Notes: a model not told the origin generated them from the sequence alone. A DNA stretch of 59,956 nucleotides from Oceanobacillus halophilus (GCF_003628505.1 NZ_RBZP01000021.1:1-59956), one strand, 5' to 3'. Positions 8,635 to 17,063 are shown, numbered from the stretch's first letter. Numbers and translations: made by a program.

Positions 8635-9051
8635 TTGTATACCAAATATAAAAAAATAAATAGCAGTGGATTCACCCTTATTGAAATTATAGCATCAATT
8701 GCTTTGTTAGGGACTATAGTAGCAGTAATGTTACCTATATTTCCACAAATAATGAGCTGGAATCAGGATAGTGAAAGTGAATTAGTTGCAAGCAATCTGT
8801 TAAGTAAAGTAGCTTATGATATTAAAAATGACGAAGCAATTCTGCAATTTATAAAAGATGAAGAAATAGGTGTTTGTGGTGAGGGGACTCCAATATCTTA
8901 TAGCTACGCCGAGGGTGAGTATAAGGTTGAATTAAATATATGTAAAGAACAAGATAGTCTGAATCTATATCGTACGCGGATAGATATAAAGTTAGATAAT
9001 AGACCTATTAGTCAATCATTTACGTATGTAAACGGTGAAAATAATGATTAA
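8635..9051 (+). CDS. Minor type IV prepilin
   Basis: Prepilin of 138 residues. The leader MYTKYKKINSSG is followed by FTLIEIIASIALLGTIVAVM, giving cleavage after Gly12 with Glu at +5 and a standard N-terminal pilin helix. The rest is a short polar domain with cysteines near residues 81 and 103. Substrate of the prepilin peptidase at 14268. The TTG start at 8635 has GGAGTGA 6 bases upstream. A TATAAT at 8595–8600 could be its -10. It heads the pilus operon. Resembles ComGD/PulG-type minor pilins but cannot be matched to one. Confidence 0.8.
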   Translation: MYTKYKKINSSGFTLIEIIASIALLGTIVAVMLPIFPQIMSWNQDSESELVASNLLSKVAYDIKNDEAILQFIKDEEIGVCGEGTPISYSYAEGEYKVELNICKEQDSLNLYRTRIDIKLDNRPISQSFTYVNGENND

Positions 9052-9481
9052 ATTAAAAGATGAAAAAGGCGCAGCATTAGTACTTACTATTTTAATTATT
9101 ACTTTGTTGATGGTTACTATTTTAGGATTGTTTAAACAGGTTACTAATACAACGAAACAAATAACGACAATGGAAAAAGATATAGTATCCCAACATATTG
9201 CTGAAATGGGAGTAGATTATTATCATGCATACACAGAATCTTTTCTGCCTAATACTATTTCCGATATTAGTAAAATAACTTTACCGGATATTGATATACA
9301 AGAAAAAGTAATTTTAGATTCTCAAAAGAATTTTGTATTTTGGATTGAGAGTCATGAACTTGATCCGGAATCATCGGAAGAGAATATTATCATCAACTTT
9401 ACTAGTATTGGCGAGGCATATGGAAAAACAACTACCATTGATTCGTCTGTGACAATAAATATAGCAGAAAGTGGTGAGTAA
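9044..9481 (+). CDS. PilX-like pilus assembly protein
   Basis: Small membrane-anchored protein of 145 residues. The N-terminus MIKLKDEKG|AALVLTILIITLLMVTIL resembles the PilX N-terminal type of prepilin (Gly before a hydrophobic helix, no Glu5), and the remainder is a polar domain predicted outside. Such proteins act with minor pilins in initiating fibres. ATG at 9044 overlaps the previous gene by 8 bases, with GGTGA upstream; a GTG at 9035 is an alternative. Translational coupling to both neighbours is likely. Confidence 0.72.
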   Translation: MIKLKDEKGAALVLTILIITLLMVTILGLFKQVTNTTKQITTMEKDIVSQHIAEMGVDYYHAYTESFLPNTISDISKITLPDIDIQEKVILDSQKNFVFWIESHELDPESSEENIIINFTSIGEAYGKTTTIDSSVTINIAESGE

Positions 9482-9482
9482 A

Positions 9483-11108
9483 TTGATCCAAAGAAAACGC
9501 CTAGGGGATCTCCTCCAAGACGCAGGACTTGTTTCTGAAGAACAGGTTGAAACGGCACTTGAAAATAAAAAAGAAAATCAGAAACTTGGGGACACACTAC
9601 TTGAATTAGGCTACATAACAGAGCAGCAATTGATTGAAGTATTGGAATTTCAATTGGGAATTCCTCATGTATCATTGTATCGCTATCCGATTGATGAGAA
9701 TGTACTCGGTTTTGTTTCTAAGGAAATGGCGCAGAAGAACTTTGTGATGCCACTACAAATCAAAGACAATGAACTGATAGTGGCGATGAAAGACCCGATG
9801 GATTATTATGTCATTGATGATTTAGAATTATCTACGGGAGTTAGTATTTCTCCAGTTATAGCTGCAAAAGATGATATTTTATATGCCATCAATAAGTATT
9901 ATTTTAAAAATGATTCGGAAGCTATTCTTGATACTGAAAATGAAGGAGACGAAGCACCGGTCATTCAGTTGCTGGACCAGCTACTAACAACCGGTGTTCA
10001 ATTACGTGCAAGTGATATTCATATTGATCCGCAAGAGGCAAGTGTCCATGTACGTTATCGAATTGATGGACAGTTGCAGACAGAAAAAATTGTTTCCAAA
10101 CAGATGCAAAATTCATTAATAGCAAGGATAAAGATTCTTGCGGATCTTGACATAACAAGGACAAGGCTTCCCCAAGATGGTCGAATTAAAACAACAGTAG
10201 GGGTGACACCTGTTGATCTCCGGATTTCTATTCTTCCAACTGTCTATGGGGAAAAAGTGGTCATTCGTATACTAGATCTATCGAGTACGTTGCTTGATTT
10301 AAGTGAACTGGATTTTTCAGAAGAAAATAAAGATAAATTCACGAAGCTAATCAGTCAGCCATCTGGTCTTGTATTACTGACAGGTCCAACAGGTTCAGGT
10401 AAATCAACCACATTGTATGCTGCAATGAATGAACTGAATCAAGAGAATGTTAATATTATTACAGTTGAAGATCCGGTAGAATACCAATTGGAAGGCATTA
10501 ATCAAGTTCAAGTAAACAGTAGAGTCGGATTAACTTTTGCAGAAGGGTTGCGCTCCATTCTTAGACAGGATCCAAATATCGTGATGGTTGGGGAAATCCG
10601 TGACCATGAAACAGCGGAAATTTCTATCCGAGCGTCGCTCACTGGACATCTTGTATTCAGTACCCTTCACACGAATAGTGCGGTAGATACTATTCCGCGA
10701 TTATTTGATATGGGAATCGAACCGTACTTGGTTGTATCTTCTTTATCAGGTATCGTTGCACAACGTTTAGTTAGAAAAATATGCAGGGATTGTCAAACGG
10801 AAAGAGAATTAACCGAAATGGAAAGAGATATCTTTCAGAGAAATGGTGTACAGGCAGAATACGTTTATTATGGGAAGGGCTGCAGTGTATGCCATCAAAA
10901 AGGGTATCGAGGAAGATTGGCTGTACATGAAGTTTTATATTTAGATGGGGAGATTAAAAGGATGCTATTGAACCATGCTTCCATGGCAGACATTCGTGAC
11001 TATGCCAAATCCCAGGGCATGTCTTTTTTGATGCAGGACGGCTTAGAAAAGGTGAAATCCGGATTAACAACCATGGATGAAATTATGCAGGTTTCCATAT
11101 CGGAATAA
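9483..11108 (+). CDS. pilB: Type IV pilus assembly ATPase PilB
   Basis: Cytoplasmic hexameric ATPase that powers pilus extension. About 541 residues: N-terminal MshEN/GspE-type domain (1–150, starting with RKRLGDLLQDAGLV), then the ATPase core with Walker A GPTGSGKSTT (about 300–309), the VNIITVEDPVEY Asp box, Walker B NIVMVGEIRD (about 364–373) and the GHLVFSTLHTN His box. A tetracysteine zinc site (CRDC and CSVC, about 434–470) is typical of PilB/GspE. TTG at 9483 is preferred because GGTGA lies 5 bases upstream; GTG at 9471 or 9474 is possible. Confidence 0.93.
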   Translation: MIQRKRLGDLLQDAGLVSEEQVETALENKKENQKLGDTLLELGYITEQQLIEVLEFQLGIPHVSLYRYPIDENVLGFVSKEMAQKNFVMPLQIKDNELIVAMKDPMDYYVIDDLELSTGVSISPVIAAKDDILYAINKYYFKNDSEAILDTENEGDEAPVIQLLDQLLTTGVQLRASDIHIDPQEASVHVRYRIDGQLQTEKIVSKQMQNSLIARIKILADLDITRTRLPQDGRIKTTVGVTPVDLRISILPTVYGEKVVIRILDLSSTLLDLSELDFSEENKDKFTKLISQPSGLVLLTGPTGSGKSTTLYAAMNELNQENVNIITVEDPVEYQLEGINQVQVNSRVGLTFAEGLRSILRQDPNIVMVGEIRDHETAEISIRASLTGHLVFSTLHTNSAVDTIPRLFDMGIEPYLVVSSLSGIVAQRLVRKICRDCQTERELTEMERDIFQRNGVQAEYVYYGKGCSVCHQKGYRGRLAVHEVLYLDGEIKRMLLNHASMADIRDYAKSQGMSFLMQDGLEKVKSGLTTMDEIMQVSISE

Positions 11109-11123
11109 GGGGGAATACAACAA

Positions 11124-12167
11124 GTGAAACAAACTTTCGACAATTGGTTAATGAAAGCATGTAATAAGAATGCCTCCGATGTTCATTTAACAGTAGGGAA
11201 AGCCCCAATTTTTCGTATTAATGGAAATTTATTGGAACAGAGGGACGAACCTGTTTTGAACCCTGAGGATACAAAAAAAGTAGTACATGCTATCGTATCA
11301 CCAGAATTAATACAAAAACTCGAGGAAAAGCGGGAGCTTGATTTTTCTTATGGAATTGCAGGAGTATCTCGCTTTCGAATGAACGTCTTCTTTCAGCGTG
11401 GGGAATTGTCGTTAGCTATCCGGACAATCCCTTCTAGCATTCCTACCATTGAGGAACTGCAATTACCCTATGTAACCAAGGAAATTATGCATTATCCCCA
11501 AGGACTTGTTCTAGTTACTGGGCCAACTGGAAGCGGTAAAAGTACCACGTTGGCATCTATGATACATTATATGAACCAGGTAATGGAAAATCATATTATC
11601 ACTTTGGAAGATCCAATCGAATACATGCATAAGCACCATAAATCGATTATTGATCAAAGGGAAATAGGTTTTGATACGACTTCTTTCTCATCAGGGTTAA
11701 GAGCAAGTTTACGTCAAGATCCAGATGTCATCTTAGTTGGGGAGATGCGTGATTTAGATACTATCTCAACGGCGATAACAGCTGCAGAAACAGGGCATCT
11801 TGTATTAGGAACCTTGCATACTACGGATGCCGTATCAACCATCGAGCGAATCATAGATGTGTTTCCTGCAGAGCAGCAAACGCAAATTCGTATCCAACTA
11901 TCGACCATTTTAAGAGCAGTTATTTCTCAGCGATTGCTTATAACGAAAGATAGAACGGGGAGAACAGTTGCTACCGAAGTATTAATGAATACATCTGCGG
12001 TAAAAAATTTAATCAGAAATGAAAAATTACATCAAGTACAAAATGTCTTGCAAACCTCAAGAGAACAAGGGATGCACACGTTAGAAATGGATTTAAGACG
12101 GTTGATTCAACAAGACCAAATAACGTACGAAACAGCTGCACCGTTTTTGAACGAAAGGAATTACTAA
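11124..12167 (+). CDS. pilT: Type IV pilus retraction ATPase PilT
   Basis: Retraction motor ATPase, 347 residues. N-terminal PAS-like domain (1–100, with NASDVHLTVGKAP), Walker A GPTGSGKSTT at about 133–142, Walker B DVILVGEMRD at about 201–210, His box GHLVLGTLHTTDA and the PilT-specific C-terminal AVKNLIRNEK, equivalent to the AIRNLIRE retraction motif. No tetracysteine site, which separates it from PilB. Presence of PilT indicates true retractable type IV pili rather than a competence pseudopilus. GTG start with AAGGGGG 10 bases upstream. Confidence 0.93.
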   Translation: MKQTFDNWLMKACNKNASDVHLTVGKAPIFRINGNLLEQRDEPVLNPEDTKKVVHAIVSPELIQKLEEKRELDFSYGIAGVSRFRMNVFFQRGELSLAIRTIPSSIPTIEELQLPYVTKEIMHYPQGLVLVTGPTGSGKSTTLASMIHYMNQVMENHIITLEDPIEYMHKHHKSIIDQREIGFDTTSFSSGLRASLRQDPDVILVGEMRDLDTISTAITAAETGHLVLGTLHTTDAVSTIERIIDVFPAEQQTQIRIQLSTILRAVISQRLLITKDRTGRTVATEVLMNTSAVKNLIRNEKLHQVQNVLQTSREQGMHTLEMDLRRLIQQDQITYETAAPFLNERNY

Positions 12168-12170
12168 GAA

Positions 12171-13367
12171 ATGAATTTTCAATATAGTGGAAAGCGAATT
12201 TCTGGTCAGAAGATAAAAGGAAAGATCGATGCTGATTCCAAAGCTGTTGCATTACGGGAATTAGAGAATAATGGACTTATTATCTTTGAAATAGAAGAAA
12301 CCAAACCTTGGAATAAAGATATCATTTTAAATAAATCAGTAAAAGTAAAAGACTTTGTTGTGTTTTTACGTCAATATGCGACACTAATACGTGCCGGCAT
12401 TTCTATTTCCGATTCAACAAAAACGATGATGGAGCAGACGGAAAATTATGCTTTAAGAACGGCTTTAACTGATATAGACAAGCAGCTGGACCAAGGAGTT
12501 GCACTCTCGAAAGCTGCAGAGCGCCATCCAAAGGTATTTCCATCTCTACTAATTAATATCATCCATGCTGGTGAAGCAAGCGGTAAATTGGACGAGATAT
12601 TAAATGAGATGGCTGATTACTATGAGAAAGAATATCGTAATAAGCAAAAAGTTATTTCCGCACTTATGTATCCGAGCGTGGTAGGTATCATTACGATTCT
12701 TTTAAGTATCTTTTTACTAGTGTTTATTGTACCAACATTTGTTAATATGTTTGGTTCCATGGGGGAGGAAGTTCCAGCCTATACCCAGTTCGTTTTAAGC
12801 ATAAGTGATTTTGCTGGTAAATATTGGTGGGTGTTGTTTGCACTCGTTGCACTAGTAGCCATTTTATACAAATATTTCATCCAATATGAAAGCTTTGCAT
12901 ATCGAATGGATGTAATAAAAATGCGATTCCCGCTACTTGGGGTTTTGGTCCATAAAGGTGCACTAGTGCGAATGACGCAAACGCTTAGTACATTAGTAAA
13001 TAGTTCCGTACCCATCCTTCAGTCCATTGAAATCACAGAAAAAGTAGTGAGTAATCGTGTGATTTCAGAAGTACTTAGTGAAGCAAGGGATTCCCTTACA
13101 TCAGGAGAGTCCATCTCCAAACCAATGAAATCTCATTGGGCCTTTCCAGCGCTGGTAGTCCAAATGATTCAGATTGGAGAAAGAACTGGTAATTTGGACC
13201 ACATGCTGACAAAATCAGCTGAATTTTATGAAGAAGAAGTTAACCAATTATCTGATCGTATCAAAACATTGATAGAACCGCTGATGATTATTATCTTAAC
13301 CGTTTTAGTTGGTGGGATTATCGCTGCGGTAGTTTTACCGATGTTTAGCATGTTTGAAACGCTTTAA
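12171..13367 (+). CDS. pilC: Type IV pilus platform protein PilC
   Basis: Inner-membrane platform protein coupling the ATPases to pilin, 398 residues. It begins with the usual 'FQYSGKRISGQKIKGKIDADS' region and carries two T2SSF cytoplasmic repeats (about 66–190 and 268–390), each with GE…G signatures (HAGEASGKLDEIL, QIGERTGNLDHML). Three transmembrane segments lie near 168–190, 214–235 and 370–393. Follows pilT by 3 bases, so translation is likely coupled. No terminator is evident after it, though a separate promoter drives the next gene. Confidence 0.94.
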   Translation: MNFQYSGKRISGQKIKGKIDADSKAVALRELENNGLIIFEIEETKPWNKDIILNKSVKVKDFVVFLRQYATLIRAGISISDSTKTMMEQTENYALRTALTDIDKQLDQGVALSKAAERHPKVFPSLLINIIHAGEASGKLDEILNEMADYYEKEYRNKQKVISALMYPSVVGIITILLSIFLLVFIVPTFVNMFGSMGEEVPAYTQFVLSISDFAGKYWWVLFALVALVAILYKYFIQYESFAYRMDVIKMRFPLLGVLVHKGALVRMTQTLSTLVNSSVPILQSIEITEKVVSNRVISEVLSEARDSLTSGESISKPMKSHWAFPALVVQMIQIGERTGNLDHMLTKSAEFYEEEVNQLSDRIKTLIEPLMIIILTVLVGGIIAAVVLPMFSMFETL

Positions 13368-13396
13368 AAAAAAGACCAAAATCTGACATAAAATAA

Positions 13397-13428
13397 TTGT
13401 AGAAATTTGTAGGTGTTTCGTATATAAT
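13397..13428 (+). promoter_or_regulatory. Probable promoter of the major pilin gene
   Basis: TATAAT at 13423–13428 (or TATATA two bases earlier) with a TTGTAG -35-like hexamer at 13397–13402. The spacing of 18–20 bases is longer than ideal. Initiation near 13435 would place the riboswitch at the very 5' end of the transcript. Confidence 0.55.
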
Positions 13429-13449
13429 TTAGATGTAAATAGGAAAAAA

Positions 13450-13528
13450 GTAGGAAGCGATGATAGATTACCTCTATTTGGGCACTTGGGTAGTCTGGAG
13501 CAAGTAGTGCAACCGGCCGACTTCATAC
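13450..13528 (+). promoter_or_regulatory. c-di-GMP-II riboswitch
   Basis: The segments TTGGGCACTTG (13478–13488) and AGTAGTGCAACCGGCCG (13503–13519) match the class II cyclic-di-GMP aptamer as remembered from Clostridium acetobutylicum, differing at one position. GCACT (13482–13486) pairs with AGTGC (13506–13510). The closing stem is GTAGGAAG (13450–13457) with CTTCATAC (13521–13528), one mismatch. The 3' strand of that stem can alternatively pair with the ribosome-binding region of the pilin gene. c-di-GMP-II aptamers also control type IV pilin in Clostridioides difficile. Confidence 0.9.
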
Positions 13529-13566
13529 TTTATAGATTTACACAAAAAGAGAGGAGTCGATTTTTT
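13518..13566 (+). promoter_or_regulatory. Candidate expression platform (terminator / RBS-sequestering hairpin)
   Basis: CGACTTC (13518–13524) is complementary to GGAGTCG (13553–13559, one G-U pair), with possible inner CTTT/AAAG pairs, and is followed by ATTTTTT just before the ATG. This hairpin contains the pilin Shine-Dalgarno and looks like an intrinsic terminator. It competes with the aptamer closing stem for CTTC, so ligand binding should prevent it: an ON switch. Inferred from base pairing only. Confidence 0.65.
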
Positions 13567-13959
13567 ATGTTCAAACGCATGAAAAAGATGTTAAAGAAAG
13601 AAAAAGGATTTACGTTAGTTGAGTTATTGGCTGTTATTGCTATACTGGGGATTATTGTGGCGATTGCAGTGCCTACTATTGGAAATTTAATTACTAATTC
13701 AGAGACTAAAGCGAAGGACGCCAATGAAGAACTATTTGAAAATGCAGCAAGACTGGCATATACAGCTGGATATAATACTGAAGCAACTCAATATACTTTA
13801 AGCGAATTAGTAGATGCAGGATATCTTGATGAAATTCCAAATGTTCCGGGAACAGATTCTAAATATGACGCAGGTGTGGAAATTAAAGACGGAAGTGATG
13901 CTAATGGTGGTAAAGTATTTGAATTTGATGATAGCATAGATGATGATGGAGTAGAGTAA
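13567..13959 (+). CDS. pilA: Major type IV pilin (PilA-like)
   Basis: Structural pilin of 130 residues. The leader MFKRMKKMLKKEKG is cut before FTLVELLAVIAILGIIVAIAV (Glu at +5, long hydrophobic helix, then PTIGNLI). The globular part is small and acidic, ending in an Asp/Glu-rich tail (FDDSIDDDGVE). The ATG at 13567 with GAGAGGAG upstream is chosen; the open frame upstream is the riboswitch and is not coding. Placed between pilC and pilD, with its own promoter and riboswitch and a large inverted repeat just downstream that may terminate the transcript, so it can be expressed more strongly than the machinery. Confidence 0.88.
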   Translation: MFKRMKKMLKKEKGFTLVELLAVIAILGIIVAIAVPTIGNLITNSETKAKDANEELFENAARLAYTAGYNTEATQYTLSELVDAGYLDEIPNVPGTDSKYDAGVEIKDGSDANGGKVFEFDDSIDDDGVE

Positions 13960-13980
13960 CTGATTAACAAAATTAATTTG

Positions 13981-14230
13981 TTATAAAGAGGCTAGGACAT
14001 AACTAAAGTGCTCAAATCAAAAGCACGAACAATGTGCTATTTAGCGTAGGAAATATACGTAGACTCCTGCGGGATGATTGGCCTAGATGAGACACCGTAG
14101 TGCGATAGCACGAAGGAGGCTCATCAGCCGCCCGCGGAAAGCGAAGTATATTTCCGGAGCGGTATTATGCACGATCCAATCATGTTCGTTTTTGGCTTGA
14201 TAAAATACTTTTGTCCCAGCCTCTTTATAA
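13981..14230. repeat. Short inverted-repeat element, family 2 (MITE-like)
   Basis: A 250-base element bounded by TTATAAAGAGGCTAGGACA and its inverted partner TGTCCCAGCCTCTTTATAA (one difference). Subterminal sequences (AAGCACGAACAATGTGC and GCACGATCCAATCATGTTCG) are also partly complementary. The core is a variant of the GC-rich repeat seen at 1–186 and 20286–20406. It codes for nothing. It fills the 308-base gap between the pilin and prepilin peptidase genes and can fold as one long hairpin ending in T-rich DNA. Confidence 0.85.
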
Positions 14231-14267
14231 GTTTTAATGTATTTTATTTTGGTGGGAGCGAATTAAA

Positions 14268-15023
14268 ATGTATTTTATGTTAATCCTATATATCTTCCTC
14301 CTCGGCCTCATCCTCGGCTCTTTCTTCAACGTAGTTGGCCTACGACTTCCCAAAAAAATACCCTTCGCCAATGATCGTTCTGCATGTCCACATTGTCATC
14401 AACAACTTTCATGGTATGAAAACATTCCTCTATTATCTTTTATCCTTCAACGAGGAAGATGCCGACATTGTCATGGGAAAATTTCAATTATTTACCCAAT
14501 AGTGGAACTATTAACAGGGATCCTTTTTGCCTTAAGCTTTCATATTATCGGTTTTCAATTAGAATTAATTACTGCTTTGTTACTTGTTTCCATGCTAATG
14601 ATTATCTTTGTATCCGATATCAAATACATGTTAATTCCTAATAAAATATTTCTATTCTTCTTACCTCTTTTCATCATTATGAGAATAATGGTCCCGCTTC
14701 AGCCATGGTGGTCGTCTGTACTAGGTGCTATCATTGGTTTTGGACTTTTAGCTGTTATTATTATAATAAGTCGTGGTGGAATGGGTGCGGGGGATATGAA
14801 ACTCTTTGGAGTCCTCGGTATGGTGCTTGGTTTTGAAAAGGTTTTGCTAGCATTCTTTCTATCGTGTATGATAGGTGCACTGATTGGTATTCTATTGCTT
14901 TTATTTAAGATCGTAGGACGAAAGCAGCCGGTACCATTTGGTCCTTATATTGTTTTCGCAGCACTTATTACATATTTGTATGGGGATGCTATACTGAATT
15001 GGTATTTTTATTTATTATTATAG
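14268..15023 (+). CDS. pilD: Prepilin peptidase / N-methylase PilD
   Basis: Membrane aspartyl protease (251 residues) that removes prepilin leaders and methylates the new N-terminus. GSFFNVVGLRLP is the family N-terminal signature. A zinc-binding cytoplasmic domain has Cys40, Cys43, Cys65 and Cys68, typical of bifunctional enzymes. The two catalytic aspartates lie in FVSDIKYMLIPN (Asp117) and GMGAGDMKLFG (Asp176). About eight transmembrane helices. GGTGGGAG lies upstream of the ATG. Serves the four prepilins of this locus. Confidence 0.95.
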   Translation: MYFMLILYIFLLGLILGSFFNVVGLRLPKKIPFANDRSACPHCHQQLSWYENIPLLSFILQRGRCRHCHGKISIIYPIVELLTGILFALSFHIIGFQLELITALLLVSMLMIIFVSDIKYMLIPNKIFLFFLPLFIIMRIMVPLQPWWSSVLGAIIGFGLLAVIIIISRGGMGAGDMKLFGVLGMVLGFEKVLLAFFLSCMIGALIGILLLLFKIVGRKQPVPFGPYIVFAALITYLYGDAILNWYFYLLL

Positions 15024-15050
15024 ATTTTTATGATTAAAAGAGGTGACAGC

Positions 15051-15959
15051 ATGGGATTCATGAACAATGGCAGAGTAAATATGGTGATTACAAATTATGT
15101 ATTACGATATTCTTATCACAAAACCAATACATTAGATAGCTTAGTTGAACATGGTGAAATTGAGATACCAACAGATACGGTGAAGGATGGAAAATTGGTC
15201 AATAAAGCCGTATTAACAGAAGTGATAAATCAGCTGTTACACAAGCATAAATGGAAACGAAAAAAGCTCTTTTTTGCTACACCAGATGATACGGTGGTAA
15301 TCAGAAAAATTCAGATTCCTATATCGTTAACAAAAGAGGAAGCGAAGAGTTATATCCGGACACAAATCGGCAATCAGGTTTATTTACCTTTCGCTAATCC
15401 GAGTATTGATATCGAACTACTGGATGCAGATGAGACAAATCAAAACGTCCTTTTATTTGCCTACCCAAAAGAGAAATTGCTTGAATATAGTGATGCTTTT
15501 GAGTCAGCTGGACTAAAACCGATGGCAGCTGATTTAACATCCTTATCTGTGTACCGGTATTATTATCATGTTATATCCAAAGAAAAAGACCATGTGCTAC
15601 TTGTTCACTGGAATAAAGATGCATTGATCTTAACGGTATTTCAGAATCACAAAGCAATTTTCACGAGACACTTAAAAACTTCTAGCATTCCAGACGAAGT
15701 GAATGAAGAGGTATTATCGCAACATGTTGGTGAATATGTTATTGAAATTAACCGTATTATTGATTTCTATCGTTATTCTATTACCAAAGGACAATTTCAA
15801 ATAAATCAACTGCTATTATCTGGAGACTTTCCACACTTATCTAAAGTAAAGGAGCGTTTAAGTGAACAGGTGGAAATTCCGATTGAAAGTTTTGATCAAG
15901 AAGAGTTACAGGCAAAATATGTTGACGTGCTAGGCTTAGCATTGAAAAAGGATGTGTAA
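15051..15959 (+). CDS. pilM: Type IV pilus actin-like ATPase PilM
   Basis: Cytoplasmic, actin-fold component that binds the N-terminus of PilN and links the assembly platform (302 residues). It shows the divergent PilM arrangement: a middle 'VVIRKIQIPISLTKEEAKSY' segment, the VYLPF…IDIELLD stretch common in PilM, and ending in VDVLGLALKKD, the usual 'a-GLALR' PilM end. ATP-binding loops are not obvious, as in other Firmicute PilM. Start at 15051 has AGAGGTGAC 6 bases upstream. Seven to nine bases separate it from its neighbours' genes in one operon. Confidence 0.82.
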   Translation: MGFMNNGRVNMVITNYVLRYSYHKTNTLDSLVEHGEIEIPTDTVKDGKLVNKAVLTEVINQLLHKHKWKRKKLFFATPDDTVVIRKIQIPISLTKEEAKSYIRTQIGNQVYLPFANPSIDIELLDADETNQNVLLFAYPKEKLLEYSDAFESAGLKPMAADLTSLSVYRYYYHVISKEKDHVLLVHWNKDALILTVFQNHKAIFTRHLKTSSIPDEVNEEVLSQHVGEYVIEINRIIDFYRYSITKGQFQINQLLLSGDFPHLSKVKERLSEQVEIPIESFDQEELQAKYVDVLGLALKKDV

Positions 15960-15965
15960 GAAAGC

Positions 15966-16505
15966 ATGAATACAGAAATTAACTTTCTAGAAAAAGCACC
16001 GAATAAGTATAATCGGTATCTTTGGTTTGGTATTATATTTTTTTTATTGCTCTTTCTTGCAGTAGGCTTGTTGTTCTATCAGAAAAATTTGTTAACTACT
16101 GATATGGAAACATTAGAAGATAGAAAAACTGAGATAGAATTAGAACTTACGGAATTTCAAAAAGAGTTTTCAGGAAAACGTGAACTTCAAGAATTACAGC
16201 AGGAAGTTGCAAATTTACAGGATAATTCATTTCCAACTGTAGCTCTCTACCAGGAAATGTTAGGTTTATTTGAAGCGGAACAGATGACGGGATATGACTT
16301 TTCCGGTGGAACCGAACTTATTATCGATGCAACTTTTCCTTCATTGGATGATGTGGCTGATTATATAAGCTCGCTCTTAGAAAATACCTATGTTACCAAT
16401 ACGGAGCTAACTAGTGTTAACCATTTGGAAGATACATACGAAGCAACATTAACAATCACGGTGAATCAAGGTCGTTTTGTAGAGGAGTTAGGAACAGATG
16501 ATTAA
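15966..16505 (+). CDS. pilN: Type IV pilus protein PilN
   Basis: Bitopic membrane protein of 179 residues. It starts MNTEINFLEKAPNK, the INLL-like cytoplasmic motif that PilM binds, then one transmembrane helix (about 18–40), a coiled coil (about 48–90) and a C-terminal ferredoxin-like domain. Partner of PilO in the alignment complex. Ribosome site is weak (GTAAGAAAGC); translation is probably coupled to pilM 6 bases upstream. Confidence 0.82.
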   Translation: MNTEINFLEKAPNKYNRYLWFGIIFFLLLFLAVGLLFYQKNLLTTDMETLEDRKTEIELELTEFQKEFSGKRELQELQQEVANLQDNSFPTVALYQEMLGLFEAEQMTGYDFSGGTELIIDATFPSLDDVADYISSLLENTYVTNTELTSVNHLEDTYEATLTITVNQGRFVEELGTDD

Positions 16506-17034
16506 AAACTGGTCAAAAAAACTGACGTATCTTTTAATTGGTGTCATCCTATCTATTCTTATTATATATGGGATATCCTATCTCTCTATAATAAAACCTT
16601 TACAAGCAGAGAAGTCAGCAATAAATCAACAAGTTTCGATGTATGAGAAGCAATTGGATTCCGTTTCGAATCAAACAACCGAGAGTTTAGATGATGATTT
16701 GATAGAAGTTGCAGAGAAGGTACCAAAGCAACCCTATCCAGATGAGGTAATAAGAGATATCAGACAAATATCGAGTTCTACTAATGTAGTGATCGATTAC
16801 TTAGCATCAAGTGAGTCGTCTGGACCGGGGGACGGGGAAGAGGAGGAGTCTTCATCTATCCTTGAAAAATCTTATACGCTTGACGCAACTGCTACTAACG
16901 TAGAGGATTTGAATGACTTTATGAATCAATTAATCACACAAGAACGGCTAATGACCATTGATACGATAAGTCTGCAACAAGCGGAAAATGATGTTTTTCT
17001 CACTATTTCATTTACAACCTTTTACACGGGATAG
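16498..17034 (+). CDS. pilO: Type IV pilus protein PilO
   Basis: Bitopic membrane protein of 178 residues with a transmembrane helix at about 9–31, a coiled coil at 40–60 and a ferredoxin-like C-terminal domain. A Ser/Glu-rich linker (SSGPGDGEEEESSS) splits the domain. It overlaps pilN by 8 bases and closes the pilus operon with a strong terminator. Sequence identity to characterised PilO is low; the call rests on topology and position after pilMN. Confidence 0.78.
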   Translation: MIKNWSKKLTYLLIGVILSILIIYGISYLSIIKPLQAEKSAINQQVSMYEKQLDSVSNQTTESLDDDLIEVAEKVPKQPYPDEVIRDIRQISSSTNVVIDYLASSESSGPGDGEEEESSSILEKSYTLDATATNVEDLNDFMNQLITQERLMTIDTISLQQAENDVFLTISFTTFYTG

Positions 17035-17063
17035 TTCTTCACGAAATAAGGACTATCCCTTTT
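17028..17063 (+). terminator. Terminator closing the pilus operon
   Basis: GGGATAGT…ACTATCCC stem followed by TTTTCC; the stem starts inside the last codons of pilO. Confidence 0.88.

Noticed and set aside
9044..13367. comG competence operon
   Set aside because: Order and size differ, and PilT, PilM, PilN, PilO and a dedicated PilD are present, which the comG system lacks.
13486..13566. Upstream extension of the pilin reading frame
   Set aside because: It covers the riboswitch and ribosome site; the family N-terminus and GAGAGGAG fix the start at 13567.
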